From UBA2357 sp046295975 (GTDB lineage Bacteria > Pseudomonadota > Gammaproteobacteria > Burkholderiales > Rhodocyclaceae): a stretch of 64,000 bases of DNA. The translations under genes were made by a program, and so were the position numbers. Location of the stretch: NCBI GenBank assembly GCA_046295975.1, contig JBKBMG010000004.1:62001-126000 (forward strand), written 5' to 3'. The notes under the pieces are model-generated. The model saw only the letters and a list, made by a program, of their open reading frames with translations. It searched no databases and was not told the DNA's origin. Shown one piece after another: positions 45,645 through 53,879 of the stretch (positions are counted from its first letter, which is position 1; each line of letters opens with the position of its first letter).

Positions 45645-46750
45645 GCGGCTTCGAGACATCCGGTGTAGTGGCCGGTGGCGGCGGTGGCCGCAACCAGCCA
45701 CCGCCGCCACCGACCACGCGCGCTGTGCGCTTTCACCGGCTTGGCGGTCCGGAGGTGTTGCAGATCGAAACCGTCACGCTGGCGCCGCCGGGTCCGGGCG
45801 AGGTCTGCATCCGCGTCGAGGCGCTGGGGTTGAACCGGGCTGAGGCGGCGTTTCGTGGCGGACACTACCTGGAGCTACCGAATCTGCCGTCGGGGCTGGG
45901 CTATGAGGCGGCCGGCGTGATCGTGGCCTTGGGGCCGGATGTGCCGGGCTTCGCGCCTGGTGATCCGGTCTGCGTGCTGCCGGCGATCTCGATGACACGC
46001 CATCCGCTGCAGGCCGAATACGCGGTGGTGCCGGCCAGCGCATTGGTGGCGCGCCCCGCAGGTCTGGACGCACCGCAGGCGGCGGCGCTGTGGATGGCGG
46101 CACTGACCGCCTACGGTGGCCTGGTCGACATTGGCAAGCTCGGTCCAGGGGACGGGGCGATCGTCACCGCGGCCTCCAGCAGCGTCGGCATCGCCGCGTT
46201 GCAGCTTGCGCGCGCGCTCGGTGCGATCCCGATCGCGCTTACCCGGGACCCGGGCAAGGTCGAGGCCTTGCGCCGCCATGGTGCCGAGCACGTCATCGTC
46301 GGCACGCCGGACGCAACCCTCGCCAGCCGCGTTGCAGCCGTTACCGGCGGCCTCGGGGCGCGTCTGGCCTTCGATCCGGTGGCCGGGCCCACGGCCCTGC
46401 CGCTGGCGGCGGCGCTGCGTCGCGGCGGTACGCTGGTGGTGTACGGCAACCTCGGCGGTGAGGCCGAGCACACCCCGTTTCCGTTCTACGCGGCGGTCGG
46501 CAAGGGACTGAGCATGCGCGGCTACCTGGTGTTCGAACTGCTCGCTGACGCGCGACGCCTGGCGGCGGCGCGCGGATTCATCGAATTGGCGCTGGCCGCT
46601 GGCACGCTGTTTCCGGTCATCGACCGGGTCTTTCCGTTCAACGACATCGTGGGTGCCTACCGTCATCTGGAGTCGAACGCCCAGGTCGGCAAGGTGGTGG
46701 TCAGCCTGGATCACGGCGGCGCCCCGTTCACCCCCGAGGAGCATTCATGA
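45641..46750 (+). CDS. Zinc-independent quinone oxidoreductase-like MDR protein
   Basis: 369 residues, medium-chain dehydrogenase/reductase fold. HRLGGPEVLQIE, GYEAAGVIVALG and TAASSSVGIAALQLARALG (nucleotide site) match NADPH:quinone oxidoreductases; the Cys and His zinc ligands of alcohol dehydrogenases are missing. An N-terminal stretch of glycines then prolines (about residues 10-25) precedes the fold. It overlaps the hydrolase stop (ATGA) and the next start (ATGA). It may reduce a conjugated enone/enal such as a cinnamaldehyde-type side chain, an inference. Confidence 0.87.
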   Translation: MSGFETSGVVAGGGGGRNQPPPPPTTRAVRFHRLGGPEVLQIETVTLAPPGPGEVCIRVEALGLNRAEAAFRGGHYLELPNLPSGLGYEAAGVIVALGPDVPGFAPGDPVCVLPAISMTRHPLQAEYAVVPASALVARPAGLDAPQAAALWMAALTAYGGLVDIGKLGPGDGAIVTAASSSVGIAALQLARALGAIPIALTRDPGKVEALRRHGAEHVIVGTPDATLASRVAAVTGGLGARLAFDPVAGPTALPLAAALRRGGTLVVYGNLGGEAEHTPFPFYAAVGKGLSMRGYLVFELLADARRLAAARGFIELALAAGTLFPVIDRVFPFNDIVGAYRHLESNAQVGKVVVSLDHGGAPFTPEEHS

Positions 46751-47889
46751 CTACCCATTCGATCGATTCCCCGAGCCTGACCATTCGTGCGGCGGTGGCC
46801 CGTGCCCACCATGCACCGCTGAATCTCGAAACCCTGACCCTGGAGGCGCCGCGCGATGATGAGATCCTGGTGCGCGTGGTGGCCACCGGGGTATGCCACA
46901 CCGACATCGTGGTGCGCGACGGCATGCTGCCGACGCCACTGCCGGTGGTGCTGGGCCACGAGGGGGCGGGCGTGGTGGCGCGTGTCGGCCTCGCGGTGAC
47001 CAAGGTCGCGCCCGGCGACCACGTGGTGATGAGCTTCAATTCCTGCGGCGCCTGCCCGAGTTGTGCTGACCACGCGCCCAGCTACTGCCACGAGTTCTTT
47101 CCGCGAAATTTCTTCGCCACGCGCAGCGATGGCAGTACTGCGCTGTCGCGGGAAGGTGAGCCGGTACATGGCAATTTCTTCGGCCAGTCCTCTTTCGCCT
47201 CCCATGCCTTGTGCCATGAGCGCAATGTCGTGAAGGTACCTGCCGACGTGCCGCTGCGCCTGCTCGGGCCGCTGGCCTGCGGCGTGCAGACCGGGGCCGG
47301 TGCGGTGATGAACGCGCTTCGGGTTGGCCCTGGGCGCAGCTTCGCGGTGTTCGGTGCGGGTTCGGTGGGGCTGTCGGCGGTGATGGCGGCGCGGGCGGTC
47401 GGTGCGAGCCGGATCATCGCGGTCGACCTCAATCCGGACCGACTCGCCTTCGCGCGGGAGATCGGCGCCACCGACAGCGTGGACCCGCGCACCACCAATG
47501 CCACGGCCGAGATCATGCGCCTGACCGGTCACGGGGTGGACTACGCGCTGGACACCACCGGCCTGGCATCGGTCATCCGTGGCGCGGTCGAAAGCCTGGC
47601 GCCGCGCGGTGCCTGCGGCCTGCTTGGCGCATCCGGCCCGGGCAGTGAGGTCGTGCTCGACGAGGTGCATTTCATGAGTGGTGGCCGTCGCCTGATCGGC
47701 ATTGTCGAAGGCGATGCCCAGCCCGACCTGTTCATTCCCGAACTGATCCGCCTCTATCAGGCTGGCCGCTTCCCCTTCGACAAGATGGTGAAGTACTACC
47801 CTTTCGAGCGCATCAACGACGCCATCGCCGATTCGGAAAGTGGCCGGACGATCAAGCCGGTCGTGGTGATGGACGAGCGCGCTCAGTAA
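46747..47889 (+). CDS. Aryl-alcohol dehydrogenase (XylB-like, zinc-dependent)
   Basis: 380 residues. Catalytic-zinc ligands are in GVCHTD and GHEGAGVV plus a Cys in the LGPLACGVQTG segment; structural zinc Cys residues are in CGACPSCADHAPSYC; GAGSVGLSA binds NAD. The GVQTGAGAV segment is typical of benzyl-alcohol dehydrogenases. With the XylC-like gene at the head of this operon it would convert an aryl alcohol to the acid in two steps. It closes the operon; its end overlaps the convergent MarR gene by 7 bp. Confidence 0.92.
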   Translation: MTTHSIDSPSLTIRAAVARAHHAPLNLETLTLEAPRDDEILVRVVATGVCHTDIVVRDGMLPTPLPVVLGHEGAGVVARVGLAVTKVAPGDHVVMSFNSCGACPSCADHAPSYCHEFFPRNFFATRSDGSTALSREGEPVHGNFFGQSSFASHALCHERNVVKVPADVPLRLLGPLACGVQTGAGAVMNALRVGPGRSFAVFGAGSVGLSAVMAARAVGASRIIAVDLNPDRLAFAREIGATDSVDPRTTNATAEIMRLTGHGVDYALDTTGLASVIRGAVESLAPRGACGLLGASGPGSEVVLDEVHFMSGGRRLIGIVEGDAQPDLFIPELIRLYQAGRFPFDKMVKYYPFERINDAIADSESGRTIKPVVVMDERAQ

Positions 47890-48362
47890 TGAGCGGGGTC
47901 ATCGACCAGTTTGCGCAGCGCCCCGAGCATGGTGCGCAACTGGTCGTGCAAGGTGTCGCGTGCCGCGTCCGGCAACGCGGCCAGCATCGCTTGCTCGATG
48001 GCCGCGACCGCCGCGTCGCAGTCGACCAGCAGGGCATGGCCGGCGGCGGTGACGCGGATGCGCACGATGCGCCCGTGGCTGGCATCCGGTTCGCGGGCAA
48101 TCCAGCCGCGGGCCTCCATGGTCTTCACCATCTCGTTGGCGGCCTGCGGCGATACCAGGGAACGTTCGGCCAACTGCGCGTTGGAAAGATGTTCGTGCGC
48201 GGCGAGCGCGGACAAGGCCGTGTATTGATTGGTTGTCAGGCCATAGGGCGCCAGCGCATCGCGGATGCGGCGGCTGAGCACATGGTCCACACGCCCGACC
48301 AGGTAGGCGATTCCGATAGGGCGAACCAATTGCGAGTCGATATTTTTCGAGATTTTTTTCAT
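47883..48362 (-). CDS. MarR-family repressor of the ferulate/coumarate operon
   Basis: 159 residues with the MarR winged HTH (LSNAQLAERSLVSPQAANEMVKTMEARGWI and the wing DASHGRIVRIRVT). It is divergent from the hydroxycinnamoyl-CoA hydratase-lyase gene, as are known regulators of this type that release DNA on binding a hydroxycinnamoyl-CoA (FerC/CouR/FerR-like). An inverted repeat lies between the two starts. The exact inducer is inferred. Confidence 0.88.
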   Translation of the reverse strand: MKKISKNIDSQLVRPIGIAYLVGRVDHVLSRRIRDALAPYGLTTNQYTALSALAAHEHLSNAQLAERSLVSPQAANEMVKTMEARGWIAREPDASHGRIVRIRVTAAGHALLVDCDAAVAAIEQAMLAALPDAARDTLHDQLRTMLGALRKLVDDPAHY

Positions 48363-48409
48363 TGAAGACGGGCTGGCAGGTTGGAAAGCCGACGTATAGA
48401 ATCAGTCGT

Positions 48410-48428
48410 ATATCAAGTAACCTGATAT
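48410..48428. promoter_or_regulatory. Candidate MarR operator upstream of ech
   Basis: ATATCAAGTAACCTGATAT has perfect 6-bp arms with a 7-nt centre. AACCTGA also recurs 11 bp apart (48419-48425 and 48430-48436), so two overlapping half-sites may exist. It lies 24-42 bp before the ech start, a place where bound repressor would block transcription. Confidence 0.6.
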
Positions 48429-48451
48429 TAACCTGAAACAGGCGGGCAAAC

Positions 48452-49285
48452 ATGGCTAATTATGAAGGACGTTGGAGCACGGTAAAGGTCGAGGTGGAAG
48501 AGGGGGTCGCCTGGGTGACGCTGAACCGCCCCGAGAAACGCAATGCGATGAGCCCGACGCTCAACCGCGAGATGGGCGAGGTGCTCGACGCCATCGAACT
48601 GGATGACGACGCCCAGGTACTGGTGCTCACCGGTGCCGGCGAGGCCTGGTCGGCCGGCATGGACCTCAAGGAATACTTCCGCGAAACCGACGGCAAGTCC
48701 GAGATCATGCAGGAGCGCATGCGCCGCGATTGCTCTCACTGGCAATGGAGGGTGCTGCGCTTCTACACCAAGCCCACCATCGCCATGGTCAACGGCTGGT
48801 GCTTCGGCGGGGCGTTCTCGCCGTTGGTGGCCTGCGATCTCGCCATCGCGGCGGACGAGGCGGTGTTCGGCCTGTCCGAAATCAACTGGGGCATTCCGCC
48901 GGGCAACCTGGTGAGCAAGGCGGTGGCCGACACCATGGGGCATCGCGCGGCGCTGCATTATGTGATGACCGGCAACACCTTCACCGGCGTGGAAGCGGCC
49001 CAGATGGGGCTGGTGAACAAGAGCGTGCCACGCGAACGCTTGCGCGACGAGGTCAAGGCGCTGGCCGGCAAGTTGCTGGAGAAGAACCCGGTGGTGCTGC
49101 GCTTCGCCAAGCACGGTTTCAAGCGCTGCCGCGAACTGACCTGGGAACAGAACGAGGACTACCTCTACGCCAAGGTGGACCAGTCCAATGGGCGCGACCC
49201 GGAAAAAGGTCGCCAGCAGGGGCTGAAGCAGTTCCTCGACGACAAGACCATCAAGCCGGGGCTGCAGACCTACAAGCGCGGCTGA
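48452..49285 (+). CDS. ech: p-Hydroxycinnamoyl-CoA hydratase-lyase (feruloyl-CoA)
   Basis: 277 residues of the crotonase fold. Ser123, Glu143 and Tyr239 stand at exactly the positions of the catalytic residues known from Pseudomonas HCHL. It hydrates feruloyl- or coumaroyl-CoA and splits it by retro-aldol to vanillin or 4-hydroxybenzaldehyde plus acetyl-CoA. It is the first gene of the MarR-controlled operon. Confidence 0.96.
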   Translation: MANYEGRWSTVKVEVEEGVAWVTLNRPEKRNAMSPTLNREMGEVLDAIELDDDAQVLVLTGAGEAWSAGMDLKEYFRETDGKSEIMQERMRRDCSHWQWRVLRFYTKPTIAMVNGWCFGGAFSPLVACDLAIAADEAVFGLSEINWGIPPGNLVSKAVADTMGHRAALHYVMTGNTFTGVEAAQMGLVNKSVPRERLRDEVKALAGKLLEKNPVVLRFAKHGFKRCRELTWEQNEDYLYAKVDQSNGRDPEKGRQQGLKQFLDDKTIKPGLQTYKRG

Positions 49286-49290
49286 GTTTC

Positions 49291-49337
49291 CGGCGTTCCA
49301 ACGCCTAGAACAAGATCGTCCGGACCGGGGTGGTCCG
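49291..49337 (+). other. Hairpins between ech and vdh
   Basis: GGCGTTCCAACGCC (49292-49305) and CGGACC-GGGGT-GGTCCG (49321-49337) each can form a short stem in the 89-bp gap. They may modulate read-through or mRNA processing between ech and vdh. No T-tract follows. Confidence 0.4.
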
Positions 49338-49374
49338 AGACGGCATGGATCAACCACCGATGGAGGACTGGACG

Positions 49375-50964
49375 ATGTACGAATGCAATCTGTTGATCGG
49401 CGGCGCCGATCGTGCCGCGGCCGGCGGCGCCACCTTCAACCGGATCGACCCGGTCAGCGGCGAGGTGGCGACCCGTGCCGCAGCCGCCACCGTGGCCGAT
49501 GCCCAGGCCGCGGCCGAGGCTGCGCGCGCCGCTGCGCCGGCTTGGGCTGCCCAGCCGCCGGCGGCACGCCGTGCGCTGCTGCTCAAGGCAGCCGACGTGC
49601 TCGAGGCCAAGGCGCCCGAGTTCATTGCCCGCGGTGTCGCCGAGGCGGGCGGTGCGCCGGGCTGGTACGGCTTCAACGTCATGCTGGCCGCGAGCATGTT
49701 GCGCGAGGCCGCCAGCATGACCACCCAGGTCACCGGCGAGACCATTCCCTCCAACGTGCCCGGCTGCTTCGCCATGTCGCTGCGCCAGCCGGTGGGCGTG
49801 GTGCTGGGCATCGCGCCGTGGAATGCGCCGCTCATCCTCGGTGTGCGCGCAATCGCGATGCCGCTGGCCTGCGGCAACAGCGTGGTGCTGAAAGCCTCGG
49901 AAACCTGCCCGGCGCTGCACCGGCCGGTGGGCGTGGTGCTGGGCATCGCGCCGTGGAATGCGCCGCTCATCCTCGGTGTGCGCGCAATCGCGATGCCGCT
50001 GGCCTGCGGCAACAGCGTGGTGCTGAAAGCCTCGGAAACCTGCCCGGCGCTGCACCGGCTGATCGGCACGGTGTTCGAAGAGGCCGGCTTCCCGGCCGGC
50101 GTGGTGAACGTGGTCACCAATGCGCCGGACGACGCCCCCGCGGTGGTCGAAGCCTTGATCGCACACGATGCGGTGCGGCGGGTGAATTTCACCGGTTCCA
50201 CCCATGTGGGCCGGATCATCGCGCAGATGGCCGCGCGCCACCTGAAGCCGGTGCTGCTGGAGTTGGGCGGCAAGAATCCGCTGGTGATCCTGCACGATGC
50301 CGATCTCGACGAAGCGGTGCAGGCGGCCGCCTTTGCGGCGTTCTTCAATCAAGGCCAGATCTGCATGTGCACCGATCGCATCATCATTGATCGCAGGATC
50401 GCGGATGCCTTCGTCGACAAGCTCGCATCCAAGGCCAGGACACTCGCGGCCGGCACACCGGGTGCAGAGGGCGCGGTCCTCGCCGCGATGGTCGACGCGC
50501 GGGCGGCAGAACGCGTGCGTGGGCTGGTGGACGATGCGGTTGCCAAGGGCGCGCGCCTGCCGCTCGGGCCGCTGCAGATCGACGGCGCCATCATGCAGCC
50601 GGTGATGCTCGACGGCGTCACCGCCGAGATGCGCTTCTATGCCGAGGAGTCTTTCGGCCCGGTGGTCGGGATCGAGCGCTTCGACGACGAGGCCGAGGCG
50701 TTGCGCCTGGCCAACGACAGTGAATACGGGCTGTCGGCGGCGGTGTTCAGCCGCGATGTCGCGCGTGCGCTGGAATTTGCCAAACGGGTGGAGTCGGGCA
50801 TCTGCCACGTCAATTCTTCCACCGTCGCCGACGAGGCGCAGATGCCGTTCGGCGGTGTGAAGGCGAGCGGTTACGGGCGCTTCGGCGGCAAGGCGGCGAT
50901 CGACGCATTCACCGAGTTGCGCTGGATCACGCTGCAGACCACGCCGCGCCACTACCCGGTGTAA
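49375..50964 (+). CDS. vdh: Vanillin dehydrogenase with a 45-residue internal duplication
   Basis: 529 residues; without the duplication it would be 484, the normal family length. Residues 139-183 are repeated exactly as 184-228. The unit carries the PWN motif (oxyanion Asn) and the LKASE lysine that contacts the cofactor. Downstream Glu296 (LELGG) and Cys330 (QGQICM) are intact. The enzyme should oxidise vanillin to vanillate and 4-hydroxybenzaldehyde to 4-hydroxybenzoate, but the extra copy falls in the Rossmann domain and may impair folding. ATG 49375 has GGAGG 8 bp upstream. It lies between ech and fcs, which fixes the family role. An assembly artefact is an alternative explanation. Confidence 0.92.
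   Translation: MYECNLLIGGADRAAAGGATFNRIDPVSGEVATRAAAATVADAQAAAEAARAAAPAWAAQPPAARRALLLKAADVLEAKAPEFIARGVAEAGGAPGWYGFNVMLAASMLREAASMTTQVTGETIPSNVPGCFAMSLRQPVGVVLGIAPWNAPLILGVRAIAMPLACGNSVVLKASETCPALHRPVGVVLGIAPWNAPLILGVRAIAMPLACGNSVVLKASETCPALHRLIGTVFEEAGFPAGVVNVVTNAPDDAPAVVEALIAHDAVRRVNFTGSTHVGRIIAQMAARHLKPVLLELGGKNPLVILHDADLDEAVQAAAFAAFFNQGQICMCTDRIIIDRRIADAFVDKLASKARTLAAGTPGAEGAVLAAMVDARAAERVRGLVDDAVAKGARLPLGPLQIDGAIMQPVMLDGVTAEMRFYAEESFGPVVGIERFDDEAEALRLANDSEYGLSAAVFSRDVARALEFAKRVESGICHVNSSTVADEAQMPFGGVKASGYGRFGGKAAIDAFTELRWITLQTTPRHYPV
49789..50058 (+). repeat. Perfect 135-bp tandem duplication inside vdh
   Basis: Copies at 49789-49923 and 49924-50058 are identical base for base by eye. 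The unit is a multiple of three, so the frame is kept. Identity with a 135-base shift runs only one or two bases past the unit, so the event is recent or an artefact. Confidence 0.95.
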
Positions 50965-50980
50965 GCGGGGCGCGACATCC

Positions 50981-52846
50981 ATGACTGCATCGAACCGACA
51001 AGCCTTCGCCGGCTATCGGGCGGTGTCCATCGGCTCCGCGCCGGTGGACGTCCGCAGCGAGGCCGGCGAAGGCGGCACGATCTGGTATCTGCGCTGCACC
51101 GAGCCCCTGCAGGCACATCCGCTGCGATTGACCGACTGCCTGATCGAGGGCGCCGGGCGCCACCCCGAGCGCACCCTGGTGGCGCGCCGGGGGGCGGACG
51201 GCGAATGGGTGCGCATCTGTTACGCCGACATGCTCGCCCGTGCCCGCGCCATCGGGCAGGCCTTGCTTGAGCGCGGGTTGTCACCCGAGCGGCCGTTGCT
51301 CATCCTGTCGGGCAACGACCTTGAGCATCTGCAGCTGGCGCTTGGGGCCATGCTGGCGGGCGTGCCGTACTGCCCGATGTCGCCGGCCGCATCGCTGGTG
51401 TCGTCCGACTTCGGCAAGCTGGCGCATGCCTTGTCCTTGCTCACGCCCGGCATGGTCTACGCGACCGAGGGCGAGGCCTACGCCCGCGCGATCCGCGCCA
51501 AGGTGCCGGAATCGGTGGAGGTCGTGGTGGGGCAGGGCGCGGTCGACGGCCGTTCGTGCACGCATCTGGACGAACTACTGGCCACCGTGCCGCGCGACAT
51601 CGACGCGGTGCACCACGGGCTTGGCCCCGACACCATCGCCAAGTTCCTGTTTACCTCGGGCTCGACCAAGCTGCCCAAGGCCGTCACCACCACCCACCGC
51701 ATGCTCTGCGCCAATCAGCAGATGCTGCTGCAGACCTTTCCGTGCTTCGGCGAGGTGCCGCCGGTATTGGTCGACTGGCTCCCGTGGAACCACACCTTTG
51801 GCGGCAGCCACAACGTTGGCATCGCGCTTTACAACGGTGGCAGCTACTACATCGACGATGGGCGGCCGACGCCACAGGGCATGGCGGAGACCTTGCGCAA
51901 CCTGCGCGACGTCGCACCCACCGTATTCTTCAACGTGCCCAAGGGGTGGGAGCTGCTCACCGAGGCGCTGGAGCAGGATGCGGCGCTGCGCGACACCTTT
52001 TATTCGCGTGTGAAGATGTTCCTGTTTGCCGGTGCGGGATTGTCGCAGGCCGCCTGGGACCGCCTTGAGCGGGTGAGCGAGGCGCACTGCGGCGAGCGCA
52101 TCCGCATCATGAGCGGGCTGGGCATGACCGAGACCTCGCCGTCATGCACCTTCACCACCGGACCCGAGATTCGCGCGGGCTACGTCGGCCTGCCGGTGCC
52201 GGGCTGCGAGGTCAGGCTGGTGCCGGTCGACGGCAAGCTTGAGGCGCGCTTCCGCGGGCCGCACGTGATGCCGGGCTACTGGCGGGCGCCGGAGCAGACC
52301 CACGAGGCCTTCGATGGGGCGGGCTTTTATCGCACAGGGGATGCGCTGAAGTGGGTGGACGTCGAGCGCCCCGAGCTGGGCCTGCTGTTCGACGGCCGGA
52401 TTGCCGAGGACTTCAAGCTCTCGTCCGGCACTTTTGTCAGCGTCGGGCCGCTGCGCGCACGCCTCATCAGCGAGGGCGCACCCTATGTACAGGATGTGGT
52501 GGTGACCGGCATCAACCGCGACGACATCGGCGTGATGATCTTCCCGCGTTTGGAGCATTGCAGCCGTCTGGCCGGTTTGTCGGCCGACGCGCCGGCGCAC
52601 GAGATTCTTGCCGCCGCCCCGGTGCGGACCTGGGCTGCCAATCTGCTCGCCCGCGCCAACCAAGGTGCAACCGGTTCCGCCAGTCGTGTCGCGCGGTTGC
52701 GCCTGCTGGAGGAAGCACCGGCGATCGATGCCGGCGAAATCACCGACAAGGGCTCGATCAACCAACGAGCGGTACTGGCACGCCGTGCCGCCCTGGTCGA
52801 GGCCATGTACGACGGCAGCGATCCGCATACCCTCACGATCGCCTGA
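50981..52846 (+). CDS. fcs: Feruloyl-CoA synthetase (hydroxycinnamate-CoA ligase)
   Basis: 621 residues of the adenylate-forming family. The P-loop TSGSTKLPKAV is near residue 225, LPWNHTFGG near 270, and the GLGMTETSPS motif near 382; the YRTGD region near 455 has the conserved Asp. It activates ferulate, p-coumarate or caffeate with ATP and CoA, supplying the Ech substrate. It starts 16 bp after vdh. The order ech-vdh-fcs is one of the known arrangements. Confidence 0.95.
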   Translation: MTASNRQAFAGYRAVSIGSAPVDVRSEAGEGGTIWYLRCTEPLQAHPLRLTDCLIEGAGRHPERTLVARRGADGEWVRICYADMLARARAIGQALLERGLSPERPLLILSGNDLEHLQLALGAMLAGVPYCPMSPAASLVSSDFGKLAHALSLLTPGMVYATEGEAYARAIRAKVPESVEVVVGQGAVDGRSCTHLDELLATVPRDIDAVHHGLGPDTIAKFLFTSGSTKLPKAVTTTHRMLCANQQMLLQTFPCFGEVPPVLVDWLPWNHTFGGSHNVGIALYNGGSYYIDDGRPTPQGMAETLRNLRDVAPTVFFNVPKGWELLTEALEQDAALRDTFYSRVKMFLFAGAGLSQAAWDRLERVSEAHCGERIRIMSGLGMTETSPSCTFTTGPEIRAGYVGLPVPGCEVRLVPVDGKLEARFRGPHVMPGYWRAPEQTHEAFDGAGFYRTGDALKWVDVERPELGLLFDGRIAEDFKLSSGTFVSVGPLRARLISEGAPYVQDVVVTGINRDDIGVMIFPRLEHCSRLAGLSADAPAHEILAAAPVRTWAANLLARANQGATGSASRVARLRLLEEAPAIDAGEITDKGSINQRAVLARRAALVEAMYDGSDPHTLTIA

Positions 52847-52877
52847 GGCCGCAAGGTCATCAAGCCGCGGAGCCAGA

Positions 52878-53756
52878 ATGGATTTCGACGCCCTGGAAGC
52901 GATCGACGTGCACGTGCACGCCGAGGTCTCGTGCCGTTGTCCGGCCGACGACTTCGGCAAGGAATTCGACGAGGCGGCCGAGCGCTACTTCGGTTTTCAA
53001 CACCGCCCGACGATTGCCGAAACCATCGCTTACTACCGTGCGCGCAAGCTGGGTCTGGTGATGTTCACCGTGGACGCCGAGTTCGAGACGGGGCGGCGGC
53101 GCATTCCCAACGAGGAAATCGCCGAAGCGGCCCGGGCCAATCGCGACATGATGATCGCCTTCGCCAGCATCGATCCGCACAAGGGCAAGATGGGGCTGCG
53201 CGAGGCGCGACACCTGATCGAAACCTACCGCGTCGGTGGGTTCAAGTTCCATCCGACGGTGCAGGGCTTCTTTCCCAACGACCGGATGGCCTACCCACTC
53301 TATGAACTGATTGCCGCCCATCGCCTGCCGGCAATCTTCCATAGCGGTCATTCGGGCATCGGCACCGGCATGCCGGGCGGTGGCGGACTGCGCCTGAAGT
53401 ACTCCAATCCGATTCATCTGGACGATGTCGCGGCGGATTTCCCGGACATGAAGATCGTCATCGCTCACCCTTCCTGGCCTTGGCAGGACGAGGCCTTGTC
53501 GGTCTGCCTGCACAAGCCCAATGTTTTTATCGACCTGTCCGGCTGGTCGCCCAAGTACTTTCCGCCGCAACTGGTGCAATACGCCAACACCCGCCTGCGC
53601 GACCGCATGTTGTTCGGCTCCGACTTTCCCTTGATCACGCCCGAGCGCTGGATTGCCGACTTCGATACAGCGGGTTTTCGGCCAGACGTCAAGCCGTTGA
53701 TCTTCAAAGAGAACGCCAGACGTCTGCTGGCGGACTCGGCGGCGGAACGGGAGTGA
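52878..53756 (+). CDS. Amidohydrolase-family protein of the ferulate operon
   Basis: 292 residues of the Amidohydro_2 (ACMSD/LigJ-like) fold: DVHVHAE at the N-terminus gives the HxH metal motif, FKFHPTVQGF and IFHSGHSG carry further His residues, VIAHPSWPW and LFGSDFPL the later ligands. Members next to CoA-ligase genes in Aromatoleum-like bacteria have been linked to hydrolysis of 4-hydroxyphenyl-beta-ketoacyl-CoA. That would be a beta-oxidation-type branch beside the retro-aldol route. The assignment here rests on context, not on a distinctive motif. Confidence 0.85.
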   Translation: MDFDALEAIDVHVHAEVSCRCPADDFGKEFDEAAERYFGFQHRPTIAETIAYYRARKLGLVMFTVDAEFETGRRRIPNEEIAEAARANRDMMIAFASIDPHKGKMGLREARHLIETYRVGGFKFHPTVQGFFPNDRMAYPLYELIAAHRLPAIFHSGHSGIGTGMPGGGGLRLKYSNPIHLDDVAADFPDMKIVIAHPSWPWQDEALSVCLHKPNVFIDLSGWSPKYFPPQLVQYANTRLRDRMLFGSDFPLITPERWIADFDTAGFRPDVKPLIFKENARRLLADSAAERE

Positions 53757-53809
53757 ATGATGTCCGGGAATGCGTTCGTCCGCAGCACTGATCGGCGCAA
53801 TCGGAGGAA

Positions 53810-53842
53810 TTGAGTCATAGATATAACATAATGTAGGATATC
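53810..53842 (+). promoter_or_regulatory. Promoter/operator of the chromate operon
   Basis: TTGAGT (53810-53815) and TAGGAT (53834-53839) are spaced 18 bp, a plausible sigma-70 pair. Nested palindromes GATAT-N13-ATATC (53820-53842) and ACATAATGT (53826-53834) cover the spacer and -10, where a repressor such as ChrB could bind. The only AT-rich patch in this neighbourhood. Confidence 0.55.
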
Positions 53843-53879
53843 AAACTGAGATCACCTGTCGCTGCGAAGGAGTCTTCGT

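Noticed and set aside
49330..49374. Upstream ATGs extending vdh by 15 residues
   Set aside because: GGAGG 8 bp before ATG 49375 fits, and the extension crosses that ribosome site and the hairpin region.
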